The position numbers were made by a program, and so were the translations under genes. From assembly GCA_037389465.1 (NCBI GenBank), contig JAZARR010000234.1, forward strand, positions 806,001 to 870,000: a DNA stretch of 64,000 nucleotides, read 5' to 3'. Source of the stretch: Baylisascaris procyonis (taxonomy: Eukaryota; Nematoda; Chromadorea; Rhabditida; Ascarididae). The notes below the pieces were generated by a model. It was not told the DNA's origin. It was given only the letters and a program-made list of their open reading frames with translations, and searched no databases. Shown here one piece after another: positions 9,979-20,562 of this stretch (positions are counted from its first letter, which is position 1; each line of letters opens with the position of its first letter).

Positions 9979-12900
9979 ATGGGCTCGAAAAGTGGTATCT
10001 TCTCAATGCGTCGCGTTTCCTCTGCCAGCAATGAGCCTCCCGATACGGAAGCATTTGAAATTGCGGTCGAGGTATCTTCCGGCGAACCGCTGAGACTCTC
10101 GGAAAAATTAGTGAAGGAGCACATCATCTCTGCCCAGTAGTGAGTTATCTTGGACTGCGTACCATTTTTTACCCACATTGTTTAACTAAATGTCGTGCCA
10201 TGTAGGTACACTTTTGTAGCCGTTTGACTGCTGCTGATGTTTTTTTTTTGCATAAGGAATGAGAGGGTTTGCATTGCTACTTTATTATGATAAGGAACTT
10301 GTAATAATGTGATTATTCTGGGGTCATATTTGTATATAGATTGGCTAATGTTGTTTTGGATGTAATTATTTAAAAAAAACAGTGAGCAAGAAGGTTTTTT
10401 TCTAGCGATACAGAAAGAACATCGACTGCACAGAAATCTGCTCTTTGCTCGATCGTTTAGGATTAGAGGGTATTCTTAACGAAAAGCAATCTGTATAGGA
10501 TACAACAACAAATTGTACCACATTGCAAAGGTTATTGTGCACTGAATGTTTCGGTAAAAGTGGTCGGTGAATTGAAACAAAAAAGAATTTATTGAATGAG
10601 AAAAATTACTGTTTTCTTGTTAAGGACAACAAATAAAAGAATATTCAACCAACCTGTAAATTACTAAATTTCTATTTAGTTGATTGGTCACTTAAAGAAA
10701 ACATCAACCGAGAAGACGTTATAAGTATTGTTTAAGCACAGTTGCTGATGCTTCAAATTGAAGTTTCATCCCACTAAAATGCGCTATAGGTGTTTCACGC
10801 TATGGAGCACCTTTTTCTTAAAGATTGGTCGATACTAATTACCATTTTTGTGAAATTGCATATTCAGATCAATTTTATGAAAGTTGATAAAGTTGCTAAG
10901 GCGGTATTGGAAGTAGGATATGAAAGTGACGATTTGCTCCGGAGTCGATTGTTACCGTTGAGGTTATCGTTGATCCAATCTTCAATCTTTTCTGGCCCAC
11001 ATTTCAGTTCTCATTGTGCTTTAACAACACTATGCTACGATTGAAACCCGGATCTGTTTTCTCAATGACCTAAAGTTTGCGTCATGTGTTGCGCCTGATT
11101 CTTTGTTTTTTTTCGGTTCGGCTTGACAGGATGTTTTTATTTTATTAACATTCGGGATTATGGATTGATCCTGTGAGGAAGTCATGTATTCACCTTCCGT
11201 CTAAGTGAAGGTTACCTACTAGGTAACACACATGTCACTAAAACCGTGACTTTTCTCAAGGGAGATGAATAGTAGGATGAAGGTGCTACTTCACTACTGC
11301 CTTGAACACTGAGCTTATAGGTTTAGGTGTCGGTTCCTTTTTCCTTGATGGGTAGATAAGCTTGAAAAGTTGATGGTGAAGAAATATAGCTGCTGAATTT
11401 TATCTAAACCTATAAGCTCAGTTTTCGAGGCAGAGTGAAATAGCACCTTCACCCTATTACCCATCTTCCTCCCCCCCCCCCCTCCCTTTGATATGATACG
11501 GCTGAATTTTGTCTGTTGTACTGAGCGTTGAATGGAACAGGGAAGCGCTTTGAGTACGGTTGGACAGTCATAATGGGGGCTGGACTACAATGCAAAGGAG
11601 GGAGGGGGTGGTGTTGGAGAAAGATGACTAGTAGGGTGAAGTTGCTACTTCATTCCTGCCTCGAAAACTGAGCTTATAGGTTTAGGTGGTGGAGGCATAC
11701 CTTGTATCGCGAGCATTCTAACCGATCCATTCGACTCTTTTTTTGCTGATCGGTACATGAGCTTGAAAAGTTGATGGTGAAGAAATATAGCGGCTGAATT
11801 TTATTGATTGTATTGAGCATTAAATTTCAATAGGGGAGCAGTTTGAGGTTGGATAGTTATGATGGGAGGAGAATAACGATGGTGGGAGGGGGGGAGGGAA
11901 GGAGGAAGATTCAATATTGAAATTGATTTCAACAGTTATATTTTTAAATCTTTCTTTCTCAGAGGAGGGAGAGAATTGTTTTATTCGAGACGTACGCTAT
12001 GATGTGGCATAATGAAAATGAGTCCCATTGGTAAGATTTCTCTATAAAATCGGTTAGCAGTTATAATAAAATGTACCTATCAGGTATGCACCCTCTCTCT
12101 ACCTTCTCCTATAAGACACTATCCATTGTCACTGTTTTCGAGTTTTTTCCCACATTTAAAATTGATTACAAGTCAGTGATTTTGAATATTATTATCTGAT
12201 TTATTGCTGTAGTTGTGATTTGCAGTGCACAAATTTGTCGTGAACCAATCGATGGAGTTTATGTTATTCCGAGTGTTGCCGATCCCTCAGGTACTACTTT
12301 ATCGAGTCTCCAACATATAGCTTTTTATATTCATCAATTGGATTTATTGTTCAAAACAAAAGAAAGTCATGATATATCCCCTTACCCTATAACAGGCCTA
12401 GAGCACACTATGCGTATATATGAGTAGGATATCAGTAAGGAATTTGTATATTGCAAAGGTTTAATAGGCTTTGACATCTTAAGGTATTGCTGTTGTTTTA
12501 AGGTATTGTTGTTTCGCTCAGGTAGACAAATATTCGAGGATATCCAAAATGAAGATGGAAATGAGTTGAATAGGTAATGGTATTTATGGGTATTTGTACC
12601 TGACCACTAGAGTAATCTAAATGTGTTAGAGATATGTTTGTGGGTGGACGATTTTAAACATTCTTAATCGGATTCTCATATAGAATGTTGTGATATGCAG
12701 TGTTGAAATGCGATGAAACAAAAGAACATAGGTGGTGTTTTGCAAGAAAAAGATGGCATTGAATAAGCATTTTAGTGGATGTTTTATGTGTGATAAGCGC
12801 TAACTCTTGTGCACCTTAATTTGCATGATATCATTTTTAATAGTACTTGCGTCGATGATATAGGTATCAGTTTGTGCATGGGGAATTTCTGTTGTGTCTT

Positions 12901-15900
12901 TGGGAAGAAAATTTGTGAACTTTTGAAAGCAATTTGATGGTTTGGTAGCATATTTGCTGGGATTGCATTCATCAACCCTCATGAATCATCATATTTTGCT
13001 GATCATAGATGAAGGCTTTTGTGAAACTGCAATTCATGCAGCCATATTCCTCTTGGAAGGAAATATTGAACTACGACTTTTGGCATCGTAAGCGACGAAA
13101 TCAGGGAAATATGCCGACCTCTAAATATTGAAGTAGCCGTAATTTTTTTGTGAATCGTTTTATTTCGATGGAAGATGAGTGACAGGGATGTCCTTCTATG
13201 GCAAATCAGCTGATGTCACAACTGCTTAGAAAAATTTTCGGCGAGAATATTGAGAAATGGTCATGTTATGAGTCAGTCGAAGCGTTTGTCTTATATATCT
13301 CCCAGTAATAAATTTAGTATATCAGAATCTTGCAATGAGTACAACAATGTGAAAGTAATGCTTGGATTTTCAGCTAAATGTTATGAAAATATTTAAGAAG
13401 CTTGTTGAGTGGATATGAATATCGGATTTTCACATTGATGCATTTTATTTGTTTCTGATGAATTTGTCGCCTTTTTTGAAAAGGTATTAGCTATTGAACG
13501 ACTAGAACAATTTTATTGTGTTTTTGCTGTGAAATCTCTAGAAGATTCAATATGAGACTTGTGGAATTTGACTTCGGCATGTATCGAAGATTTGCTAAGT
13601 TTTCTGGCAGTGGGGAAATGTTGAATCATTCAGTTATGTGTGTATATGGTTGGATATATTGGTTCGTTTGGTGTTTGGAATGCACTCGTCTGAGGTGAGG
13701 AGGGAGCATTTCTGCATGAATTTTGATGATAAAATGTTAGAAAGTTGAACATCTAATGTTTGGGTTGTGTTCAACTCTTGTTAAATGAAGAGGCAAATAT
13801 TGCAAATTGCTGTGGTAATTAATGCGTTTCTGATTAGAAGTTTGTTCTCGAAAATATTTTGTTTTTGCCTAAAATATTTTCTATTTGAAATATTCTATAT
13901 CACTCAGTTATCTTAATTATAAGATTTTGCAGATATTGTTCAATGTGAATTTTGAGGAATTCTTTGATTCATAATTTTGATTTGAATGAAATTTCAGTAT
14001 GGTTCGGATTGTTGTTTATACGTCGAGGTATCTACATGGGTGCAGTGCTACGTTTCACCATTTTTCTACCCGATGATTTTCCATCAACTTCTGAAATTCC
14101 GGTTTGTCTTTTTTTCCGATTCTGTCAAGTTTTTTTTTTCATTCAGAAGAATGTTTTCGCATTTAAAAGATATATGTAGAAAAAATGGATATTTTTGCAA
14201 TGTGATTTCCAGCGGTATCTGATCTCTCCTTTCTGAGTATCGTTATTTCGGAATATTCGGAGGATTGAGGGATATGTTGAAGAAAATGTTTGGATCGTTG
14301 ATTTGCATCCAGTGTTCTTATGTGTAGTGGTTGTCAAGAAAATAGCTTCAATTCCAGAACTTATACGATTCAGTGGATTCTTACATTCCGTTTGTTTTCT
14401 TTAATGAGCGGAACTTAGTCATACACGCACTCACACGTTTTTTTTTTTTTTTTTTTTTTTGAAGATGAAGCTTCCTTCTGACTGCTGAATACTTTTCGAA
14501 AGGGTAAATGAGGGATACGAAAATACGTCAATGTTTTTATGCGAGTGAAATAGCAAGCATGATGGGCGTTGGTGACATTCTATGAACAACAGTTTTGCTG
14601 CTTGTGCCCTCGTTTCACAAATTTATCTTCAGAAGATGTATCACTATTGGCAAAAGAAATTGTTGTCGGAATGCTGTTGAAAGCAATCTGACATGTTTTG
14701 CTCTATTTATGCAATTGTTTAGATTGTTCGATTCGAAGCTGATGTGTACCATCCTCACTTAAACAAGGAGACGCATGAACTTGACCTTCAGAGGTATATT
14801 GGAGACGCTTGGAAACCGGATAAACATCGAATTTATCATATACTTCTGATTGTGCAGGTTCCAAATTTGAAATTCATTCCTTTCCGCTGTTTCTAGAGAA
14901 AGTCAACGCGTTTTTTCATTTTTGGTGCGATCCTTTCTCGGTGTGGGCTGTTTTCTTTTTGATTTGCGGTGATTTGAATTTACGGTGTTGAAGAGAATGT
15001 TCCGATCATTAGGCTGAATACTGAATTGTGTGGAACCTTCTAAAGGATCAACCGTATTGTAGTGCAGTTCTTTAATCCTTCGTGAATGGGTTCCTCTATG
15101 ACTAGGCCAAAATTGTCCGCATATTTCTGGAATCGGCGATCGTGAAATATATTTATGCATGCATATTTGTTCGCTATAGACTCGCAAAGGTGGTGCATTG
15201 CATCAAGTATTGAATCACCAGTTTCTGTGCTAAGCAATGGCTTTGAATAGTGTTTCTGATGTTCGTTTAAGTAGAAAGCCTTTGTCGATTCTCAGAGAGT
15301 CCCTTTTCAGAGAACGTTCTTCAGTTTCGACGCTGATCCCGCATCTTGCGTGAATCCAGAGGCTGCGATGATGTTTCGTGAAGACAGAGAATCATTTGTG
15401 AAGAAAGCTGGCGAAGTTATAAAGTGAGTTTCATCTGTTTTTTTTATTTTTGAGTTGTTCGTTTTGTTAATTTATGCGTTTATCTGTTGCTTTACCTATC
15501 GGGTTGTTCCTTTTAATGGTCAGCAGCAAACATATCTTTTTAGGAAGTGTGCCTCATTATGAGCCCTTCCTCACTCTCTGGTCTTGGCTGTATGGAATGA
15601 TTTCGCGGTAGTGTTAATAAAGGCATCCTTATTTTGATAGTATTTTGAAAATGCCTGTCATTGAGATGCTTAACATAGTACTCAAGCATTTCAAAGGTGA
15701 TTTAAAGTTCTTGAATATGACGGGAGGACGCAAGTGGATATTCTACTGCACCTTCAAATGGAACATCCCCTGTCTAGTTTGGGTAAGTACAGGTTGGATA
15801 TGCGTTGCACTTTTTAGACGAGTTTCAGCTAGCTATGACGTTATACACTAGACATATTGCTGCTGTTTGATAATGTTTCATTTCATACCCTCGTGATATT

Positions 15901-16879
15901 GCCATTTGCCCGCGGTTTATGCGTGGATGAAGGATGCGGAAGATGAAATCGTATGATGTAAATTTTTGCAGGCAAACCCGCTTGGCGATATACGAGCCGT
16001 TATCGGTTTGCGATAGCAACAATATCAGGTGAACTATAATGAAGTTAGCAAATAGTGACGTAATATTTGTTGCAAAATAAGACAACCATAGAATTACAGT
16101 TACATTTCCACAGTTCATTTATTTTTTGAACTCGTGATTTCATTGCGAGAAATCTCTCTTCTGAGGCTATCATTGTGTGCAGTTGGGCAGGGACAAGATG
16201 TACAGATGACACGGAATGGATGTAAGGAAAATATATCATTGCATATGATGAGGCGTTTTCTAATTATACTTCCATCTTGAAGCCGTTTTGTGAATGTTTT
16301 GTCTGCTATAACGCTTTCTTTTGCAAGTGAAAAAGGTCAGTCATGACATCATCCTGTGAAGAGATGCATGAAGCTGTCTGTTGTCGAGTATCTCGTTGAT
16401 TTAGGGCTTCTACAGTTTCAGATTTTCACCATGGGATGCTTCCGTGCATGAGCCACTGAGACAGCGACTGATCGGTGGCCTAACGGATAATCAGATAAGT
16501 ACAATGTCGATGCTCGGTTCATTGGGATGCGGTTTAACTGGAGCGTCGATTTTCGATTCCAGGAGCAAGGCTGGCTATTCGTGGATTTCGCCTACGGAAA
16601 TGACCTGCATGGTGGAGCAGCCCAGGCCAGCTGAACTGGAGCTCGAGGTCTTTAGTTGTTTCAATTTTGAAATTGACCTCATTTTGATTGATCTGAGGAT
16701 GCTACTTAGAATTTTGCTCTCCCATTTTACAGAGAGGTTTGTTGGAGAGGTGCACTATCATGTAGTCTACATTTTAGGAAATGGCTGGTTTCGACGATAA
16801 ATTATTAGACACATCTACGACCGATGAAGAACGCGACCTGATTTGTTCGCAACAAGATAAGTTCTATTTGATGGTCTGA
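9979..16879 (+). CDS. AKTIP: AKTIP/FTS (Fused toes) homologue, inactive E2 variant, 7 exons
   Basis: FTS binds Hook and FHIP proteins in the FHF complex, which links cargo such as endosomes to dynein; vertebrate AKTIP also binds Akt. Exons: 9979-10136, 12226-12290, 13998-14101, 14723-14857, 15311-15423, 16422-16647 and 16778-16879. All phases agree and give 300 residues (vertebrate AKTIP about 290). An unstructured N-terminus of about 40 residues precedes the UBC fold (about 44-190): GVYVIPS, WFGLLFIRRGIY (76-87), LRFTIFLPDDFP, VYHPHLNKETHELDL and the NPEAA helix. The catalytic cysteine position of E2 enzymes is replaced; exon 4 has no cysteine at all. FSPWDASVH (193 on) and GYSW match conserved C-terminal motifs of the family. 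The last junction (donor GTCTTT, exon 7) is the least certain. Without it, the frame runs on to a stop at 16800 through a hydrophobic stretch unlike the family. Confidence 0.82.
11261..11898. repeat. Cluster of degenerate repeat copies, direct and inverted
   Basis: A segment of about 65-90 bp carrying GAGCTTATAGGTTTAGG and GGTGAAG-type motifs occurs in + orientation at 11261-11327, inverted at 11404-11471, and in + orientation again at 11619-11688. A second module beginning GCTTGAAAAGTTGATGGTG occurs at 11360-11403 and 11761-11804 (44 bases, one difference). A third module starting at GCTGAATTTT occurs at 11501-11583 and 11792-11868. G-rich or, for the inverted copy, C-rich tracts flank the copies (11471-11482, 11596-11612, 11884-11898). 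The pattern fits a duplicated non-autonomous element or repeat with one inverted insertion. No transposase coding is seen. Confidence 0.75.
11884..11898 (+). other. Canonical G-quadruplex motif
   Basis: GGG-A-GGGGGGG-A-GGG satisfies the four-run, short-loop G4 rule on the + strand, which is also the sense strand of AKTIP intron 1. More G-rich sequence follows to 11905. Confidence 0.6.
12291..13997 (+). other. AKTIP intron 2
   Basis: 1,707 bp from donor GTACTA to acceptor TTTCAG. AT-rich; open frames present lack coding character. Nothing else seen. Confidence 0.6.
14102..14722 (+). other. AKTIP intron 3 with a 23-T homopolymer
   Basis: 621 bp from donor GTTTGT to acceptor GTTTAG. The run of 23 T at 14438-14460 is preceded by a short CA-rich stretch. 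Such a run is prone to length error in sequencing. Confidence 0.65.
14858..15310 (+). other. AKTIP intron 4
   Basis: 453 bp from donor GTTCCA to acceptor TTTCAG. On the minus strand, 15237 down to 15040 reads as an open frame of 65 residues with fairly protein-like composition and no recognised motif. A second minus frame overlaps it (15187-14903). Probably chance, possibly a fragment of an old inserted gene. Confidence 0.5.
15424..16421 (+). other. AKTIP intron 5
   Basis: 998 bp from the strong donor GTGAGT to an acceptor at 16421. It contains an exon-like segment at 15641-15782, listed separately. A second AG six bases upstream (16414-16415) keeps frame, so exon 6 could start at 16416 (adding two residues) or 16422. 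Confidence 0.55.
15641..15782 (+). other. Exon-like segment in AKTIP intron 5, possible poison exon
   Basis: 142 bases bounded by an acceptor (TTTTGATAG, ends 15640) and a very strong donor (GG|GTAAGT). Entered in phase from exon 5, it is open for 47 codons (around MPVIEMLNIVLKHF). Its length is not a multiple of three, so splicing to exon 6 shifts the frame and reaches TGA within about 10 codons. It shows no similarity to AKTIP that I recognise. It may be a regulated truncating exon, a pseudo-exon or part of an unrelated gene. Confidence 0.3.
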
Positions 16880-16989
16880 GTCTCTTTTTATGTTACCTGA
16901 ACGATAGAATACCTGTACTTGATAACCTCGTTTGGACGTTTGCGTAAGCATTTGGAATATGATGGCCGTGGGTGAGAGAAAATGACTGA

Positions 16990-16995
16990 AATAAA
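16990..16995 (+). terminator. Candidate AKTIP polyadenylation signal AATAAA
   Basis: AATAAA 111 bases after the proposed stop at 16877-16879. Its position supports ending the gene with exon 7. It is followed within 80 bases by a splice acceptor (TTGCAG, ends 17074), the spacing of nematode operon junctions. Confidence 0.45.
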
Positions 16996-17075
16996 TGTAA
17001 TCCTTCTTGAATTTTTTCTTTTCAACGCGATGTTTTTTCCGCAACAAAATTGATGATGCATTCGCTCATTGCAGA

Positions 17076-17285
17076 ATGGATGAGGGAATGAGGGACAAAC
17101 AGACTCGCCAGAGATTGGATGATGAAAGGCGTGGAAATAAGAGCGCGACGAAGAACAACGAGAAGAATGAAGATAACGGGTGTTTTCTAAGTGATCAGGC
17201 CCTGAAACTGTTCTTTTATCTTCCTGGTTGTATGTCAGTGCGTTCTGTAATTTTTATGCATTTAAGTTACTCGTTTTACTACTAG
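17076..17285 (+). CDS. Small hydrophilic ORF downstream of AKTIP, function unknown
   Basis: 69 codons from an ATG placed one base after an acceptor-like TTGCAG (ends 17074). The first 45 residues are strongly charged (blocks around RQRLDDERRGNK and NNEKNEDNG), followed by a short hydrophobic segment (about 45-55). The last part, after LPG, may be intron, since a GTTGTA donor candidate lies at 17227. Two readings compete. It may be a downstream gene in an operon with AKTIP. Or it may be a further AKTIP exon: exon 7 cut at AA|GTTCTA (16860) joins in frame to it. No family recognised. Confidence 0.35.
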   Translation: MDEGMRDKQTRQRLDDERRGNKSATKNNEKNEDNGCFLSDQALKLFFYLPGCMSVRSVIFMHLSYSFYY

Positions 17286-18048
17286 AAATGATGTAGGCGA
17301 AACTTTATGAGCTAATTAATGAAACTGCGTTTGTACATATGGTCTATTTTTCTCAACGGCATTAGCTCCTCGGTGTAATAAATGCGACAATTTTTGATTG
17401 CATTCATAGTTCAACTTAATAACTCTTTATGGATCGTTCATTTTTGGTGAAGAAGACGCCTGCAGGAAGCTTTTAACGGAATTCTGTATGTTGCTGTATG
17501 GTCAAGTTTATAGAAAGTTTCTGAGTTTTGTTTAATTGCTCTTCTCTATCAGCAATGAAGTTCAACGCTGTAGATCTATTTGTTGTTCTGAAGCAGTGGT
17601 GGTGTCCATTATTCTTTATTTTCTTTTTGGTTAAACTCGTTGTGTAACTTATGTTGAAATGATGACCGTTTGTTTCTCATGTACCCAAAAAGTACTTAAC
17701 TACAAGAATATGCGACCAAGACTATACCACCTTTCCTAAATGGAAAACTATGGGGGTCTTTTTCTGTATTAAAGGGACATTCCCTGCATTATTGCCAAAC
17801 TGATGCAACTTCAGTCGACTACCGTTTTCTCTCGTTCACTGATTAACCCTATGTGGTCACGAATATTAAGCGGGTAGAAATAGGTGATTTTCCTGTAAAA
17901 CAATTTTGGAATGCACACAAAGGAGGGCGATATCTTTCCAAGAACAACAATGTAACTGCACAATTCAATAATAAGCAGCAAAAAGTATTGAAAAGCAACG
18001 GTGAGCAAATACATTCACAATATTTCCTTCAATGCCTCTAGCTTCAAT
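17286..18048. other. Intergenic, nothing identified
   Basis: AT-rich sequence without coding character or notable repeats. The open frames at 17811-18014 (minus) and 17853-18041 (plus) overlap each other on opposite strands and show no family features. Confidence 0.5.
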
Positions 18049-18080
18049 CGTGCAGAGTACGCACCACCTTACTCTGCACG
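18049..18080 (+). other. Perfect 11-bp inverted repeat
   Basis: CGTGCAGAGTA (18049-18059) and TACTCTGCACG (18070-18080) are perfect reverse complements around a 10-base loop. It lies about 190 bp upstream of the CpG-rich candidate exon at 18273 and could be a regulatory dyad or a small hairpin. Confidence 0.55.
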
Positions 18081-18272
18081 CTGCAAGCGAATGCTATCGC
18101 CCATCGCAGGAATTCGGAAACTTTTAACGGAAAAATGCGATTTCTTTTCGATCATTCAGTTCGGACTGTCATAGAATGCCCCCATGCAAAATTAGGGAGC
18201 GGCCGAATGATGGGGGAAAAAGTTGCATGTTTTCGAGTTTCTATGATGGGTATTAGTATTGGCTTGAAGAGA

Positions 18273-18574
18273 ATGCGTGGTACGGTAGTGGTGCGTGCGC
18301 AATGTGGGACACGGGCTCAGCTCCGTTCGCGGTACGCAACCGCGGTGTCGTCGTTCTATGCAACAGTGTCGGAAGATAAACATGGGTGATAAAAACGGAA
18401 ATATATAAGCAAGTGGTATGTTATTTATGGTTGATTGAAAAGTGGATGGAGAGAGACTGCCATGGGCAATTTTTTTCTTTCATTTTTAGGTTATCTGCAG
18501 TGTACGCACGTTGTAGTAGAGGACTGTTTATAGCTGATTTCAGCACGAATTATGACTGTACCTTTTGCAAATGA
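18273..18574 (+). CDS. Weak two-exon candidate in a CpG-rich island
   Basis: 18273-18385 (37 codons plus 2 bases, donor GTGATA) joins in frame to 18490-18574 (acceptor TTTTAG, stop TGA at 18572-18574), giving 65 residues. The first exon is markedly richer in G+C and CpG than the surroundings. It encodes an Arg/Ser/Thr-rich start without acidic residues for more than 30 positions, as in a mitochondrial presequence. Frame agreement at the junction has a one-in-three chance of arising randomly, and no family is recognised. The CpG-rich patch could instead be a promoter or 5' UTR. Confidence 0.2.
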
Positions 18575-20370
18575 ATTGATGCAAACAAGACTGCGTTAAA
18601 GTAGATATATTATTGCCTGTTCAAGAAATGTGCAACTGAAGATGGCTGATCAAAAATAAGATGAGACTCCGGAGCCGCGGAATGCTGCGCCAAATGTTGA
18701 CTTTGGGGAAATTTGCATATTGTTCGATTCTTGCATGTGTGCATATGTCTACCCCATTTGATGGCTTATTTGTCTACCGAAACAGCATTCAACTAGTTTG
18801 TTCATTATTACGGCGGTTGTTCGGTTTGCATATTCAATAGGACATTATTTACCTGGTTGCTCGTTTAATATTTACGCTATTTTTGTTGCGTCCTTATTTA
18901 TTGAAATGGTGTTAGTATAAGGTTGTGGCCAGTGTTCGGTGAAAACGAGATGGTGTTTTCGCTCCGTAGCGCTTAGTTTTTTTCTTCGAGGCAGTATGAA
19001 GGTCCTTCTTTGTTGGATGAAATCTGCAGCATTGATAGCGAAATTGCTGAGAGATTAAATTTTGCATACAGCCAGCTGGCAGTGATTCGGTACGAGGAAC
19101 TGACGAATGCAGTTAGGGGCGGCTAATGAATTGTGATAGAAGGCGTTAGGTACGTAGCTTAGATGGAGCTAACTTCATTTTTTTCACGTACTATCCTTAC
19201 CTGGAAGCAATTCGCGAATGCGGTAAATAATCCAATATCTTCGAGTCTACAACGATGAAAGTAGAGGTTGCAAAGGGTACGGGGAGTGGATCACCCGATG
19301 CCAGTTTTATTTCTGAAATAAACCTTTATTCACGTCATATAATGATTTCCTCACTTCTTTCAGCAATTCTGTAAATTACTTTCTTGCACTTTGTTTCTCG
19401 TAACGTTAACTCATTTCCTTCTTTCTCCATGTCACACTAGCTTTTCTTCGGAGAGAATCAGAAGCCCGACTGCCCTAGGCCACAGAACTGGGTTGTATCG
19501 TGGCCATGTAGTTGTAGCGAGCCACCGCTAGCTTTGATGGAATCAATACTATATCAAAAGCTACCTAGTTTTGAAAATGAAACGAGCTTTTAAAGAAGTT
19601 GTACGACTGGCAGGCTCTAACATATATGTTGGATATTATGACTGTGAGACCATGGGAGGAGTGTCAGAAGGCGGGTAGAAAAAACTTCTGTGTGTGATTT
19701 CTTGGATGTTTCAACCGTACTTACTTAGAGTTACTTTCCCGAAGTACCTGTAAAACGGCAACTCCTACAATCTTAGGAATTATATCACATGCCTCAATAA
19801 CCAATTTGGTGTTATCGCTTCAAGGATATGGACGAAACCGATTTTTTCTTATATGAGCTTGTCCTCGTCACTTCCCATCTCTTGGCCTGATAAGCCAGAT
19901 TCTTATCCAAGTACCCAGTGTATGTTAAGTTGATTTTATCATCTGTTGAAAGCAACAAGGCATGGCATCTTGTTGCATGAACTAAAAGGATCTCTGCATC
20001 TTTGCTCATCGGCTTTCAGCTTTCTTCTCTGATTGGCTACACTGAAGTAACGTTGTTTGTTTGATACGTGTTTCGCGATTATACTCTGTACTGTTGTAGG
20101 CGTTACGCTTCAATTTAAGTACTAGAGAGCTGGCAAGTCACATATAGAGGTACTTGTTCTTAGCCGTCTTTTAGTTCATTTCATCATATGATTCATTCTA
20201 TAAGCGGAAAATAGTTGTTCGGAAATTGAATCGAATATTAACCGTTGTTTCGAGTATTTCAATATTTATTCGTCGTTTTTTGTTTCGGTTTTATTCTGAG
20301 TTTTCATTCCGATTCGATTTCATTCTGATCGGAAAAGTATAAATTAAATATTCAAAATGATGATATGATC
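18575..20370. other. Intergenic region upstream of the RRKQ exon
   Basis: 1.8 kb without supported genes. A minus-strand open frame at 19812-20009 (65 codons, stop-flanked, no recognised motif) is the only candidate and may be the remnant of an inserted element. AATAAA-type hexamers occur at 19318-19323 but belong to no supported gene. Confidence 0.45.
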
Positions 20371-20378
20371 GATTTCAG
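20371..20378 (+). promoter_or_regulatory. Splice acceptor before the RRKQ exon, possible trans-splice site
   Basis: GATTTCAG, the canonical nematode acceptor type, ends at 20378, 62 bases before the ATG at 20441. It may receive a spliced leader or close a 5' UTR intron. Confidence 0.5.
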
Positions 20379-20440
20379 TGATCGAAAACGAGTAGAGAAA
20401 TTGCGGCTTTCACGACAAGTGGCCAACCACTGTGGTCACC

Positions 20441-20484
20441 ATGTCGCAAGGACGAAGGAAACAATCAAGCCGTCCACGTGAAAG
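20441..20484 (+). CDS. Putative first coding exon with RRKQ (NuRD-recruitment-like) N-terminus
   Basis: ATG in a good context (GTCACC before it) begins a 14-codon frame MSQGRRKQSSRPRE that ends in AG|GTTGGT (donor at 20485, phase 2). Vertebrate FOG, SALL and BCL11 zinc-finger repressors start with an MSRRKQ-type peptide that binds RBBP4/7 of the NuRD complex, and their first coding exon is typically just this peptide followed by a long intron. RRKQSS-R-P fits that pattern, with two extra residues after MS. That makes a zinc-finger repressor likely but not proven: no second exon is in the window, because all downstream sequence is tandem repeat. Read through without splicing, the frame stops after 24 codons. 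Confidence 0.4.
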
Positions 20485-20562
20485 GTTGGTTGTTCTTTTT
20501 CTTTCGATATTTTAATGGATTCCATTTGACGTGCGAACTGATTTGGCAACATAAATATACTG

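Larger units (their letters stand above)
10137..12225 (+). other. AKTIP intron 1
   Basis: 2,089 bp between donor GTAGTG and acceptor TTTGCAG. The phase-2 junction makes the residue count between the KEH and GVYV motifs equal to that of vertebrate AKTIP as I recall it, which supports the unusual GTAGTG donor. It contains the repeat cluster at 11261-11898. No coding exon is evident. Confidence 0.65.

Noticed and set aside
9903..10178. 91-codon minus-strand open frame over AKTIP exon 1
   Set aside because: The + strand carries a start, in-frame donor and family-matching sequence; the minus frame is its shadow.
16648..16800. Read-through of AKTIP exon 6 to the TAA at 16798-16800
   Set aside because: It adds a hydrophobic, Leu/Ile-rich stretch unlike the family. 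Splicing at 16647 to 16778 gives a hydrophilic tail, with AATAAA at suitable distance. The weak donor keeps some doubt.
19812..20009. 65-codon minus-strand open frame upstream of the RRKQ exon
   Set aside because: Composition is protein-like, but there is no recognised family or exon partner; kept only as a note in the intergenic entry.
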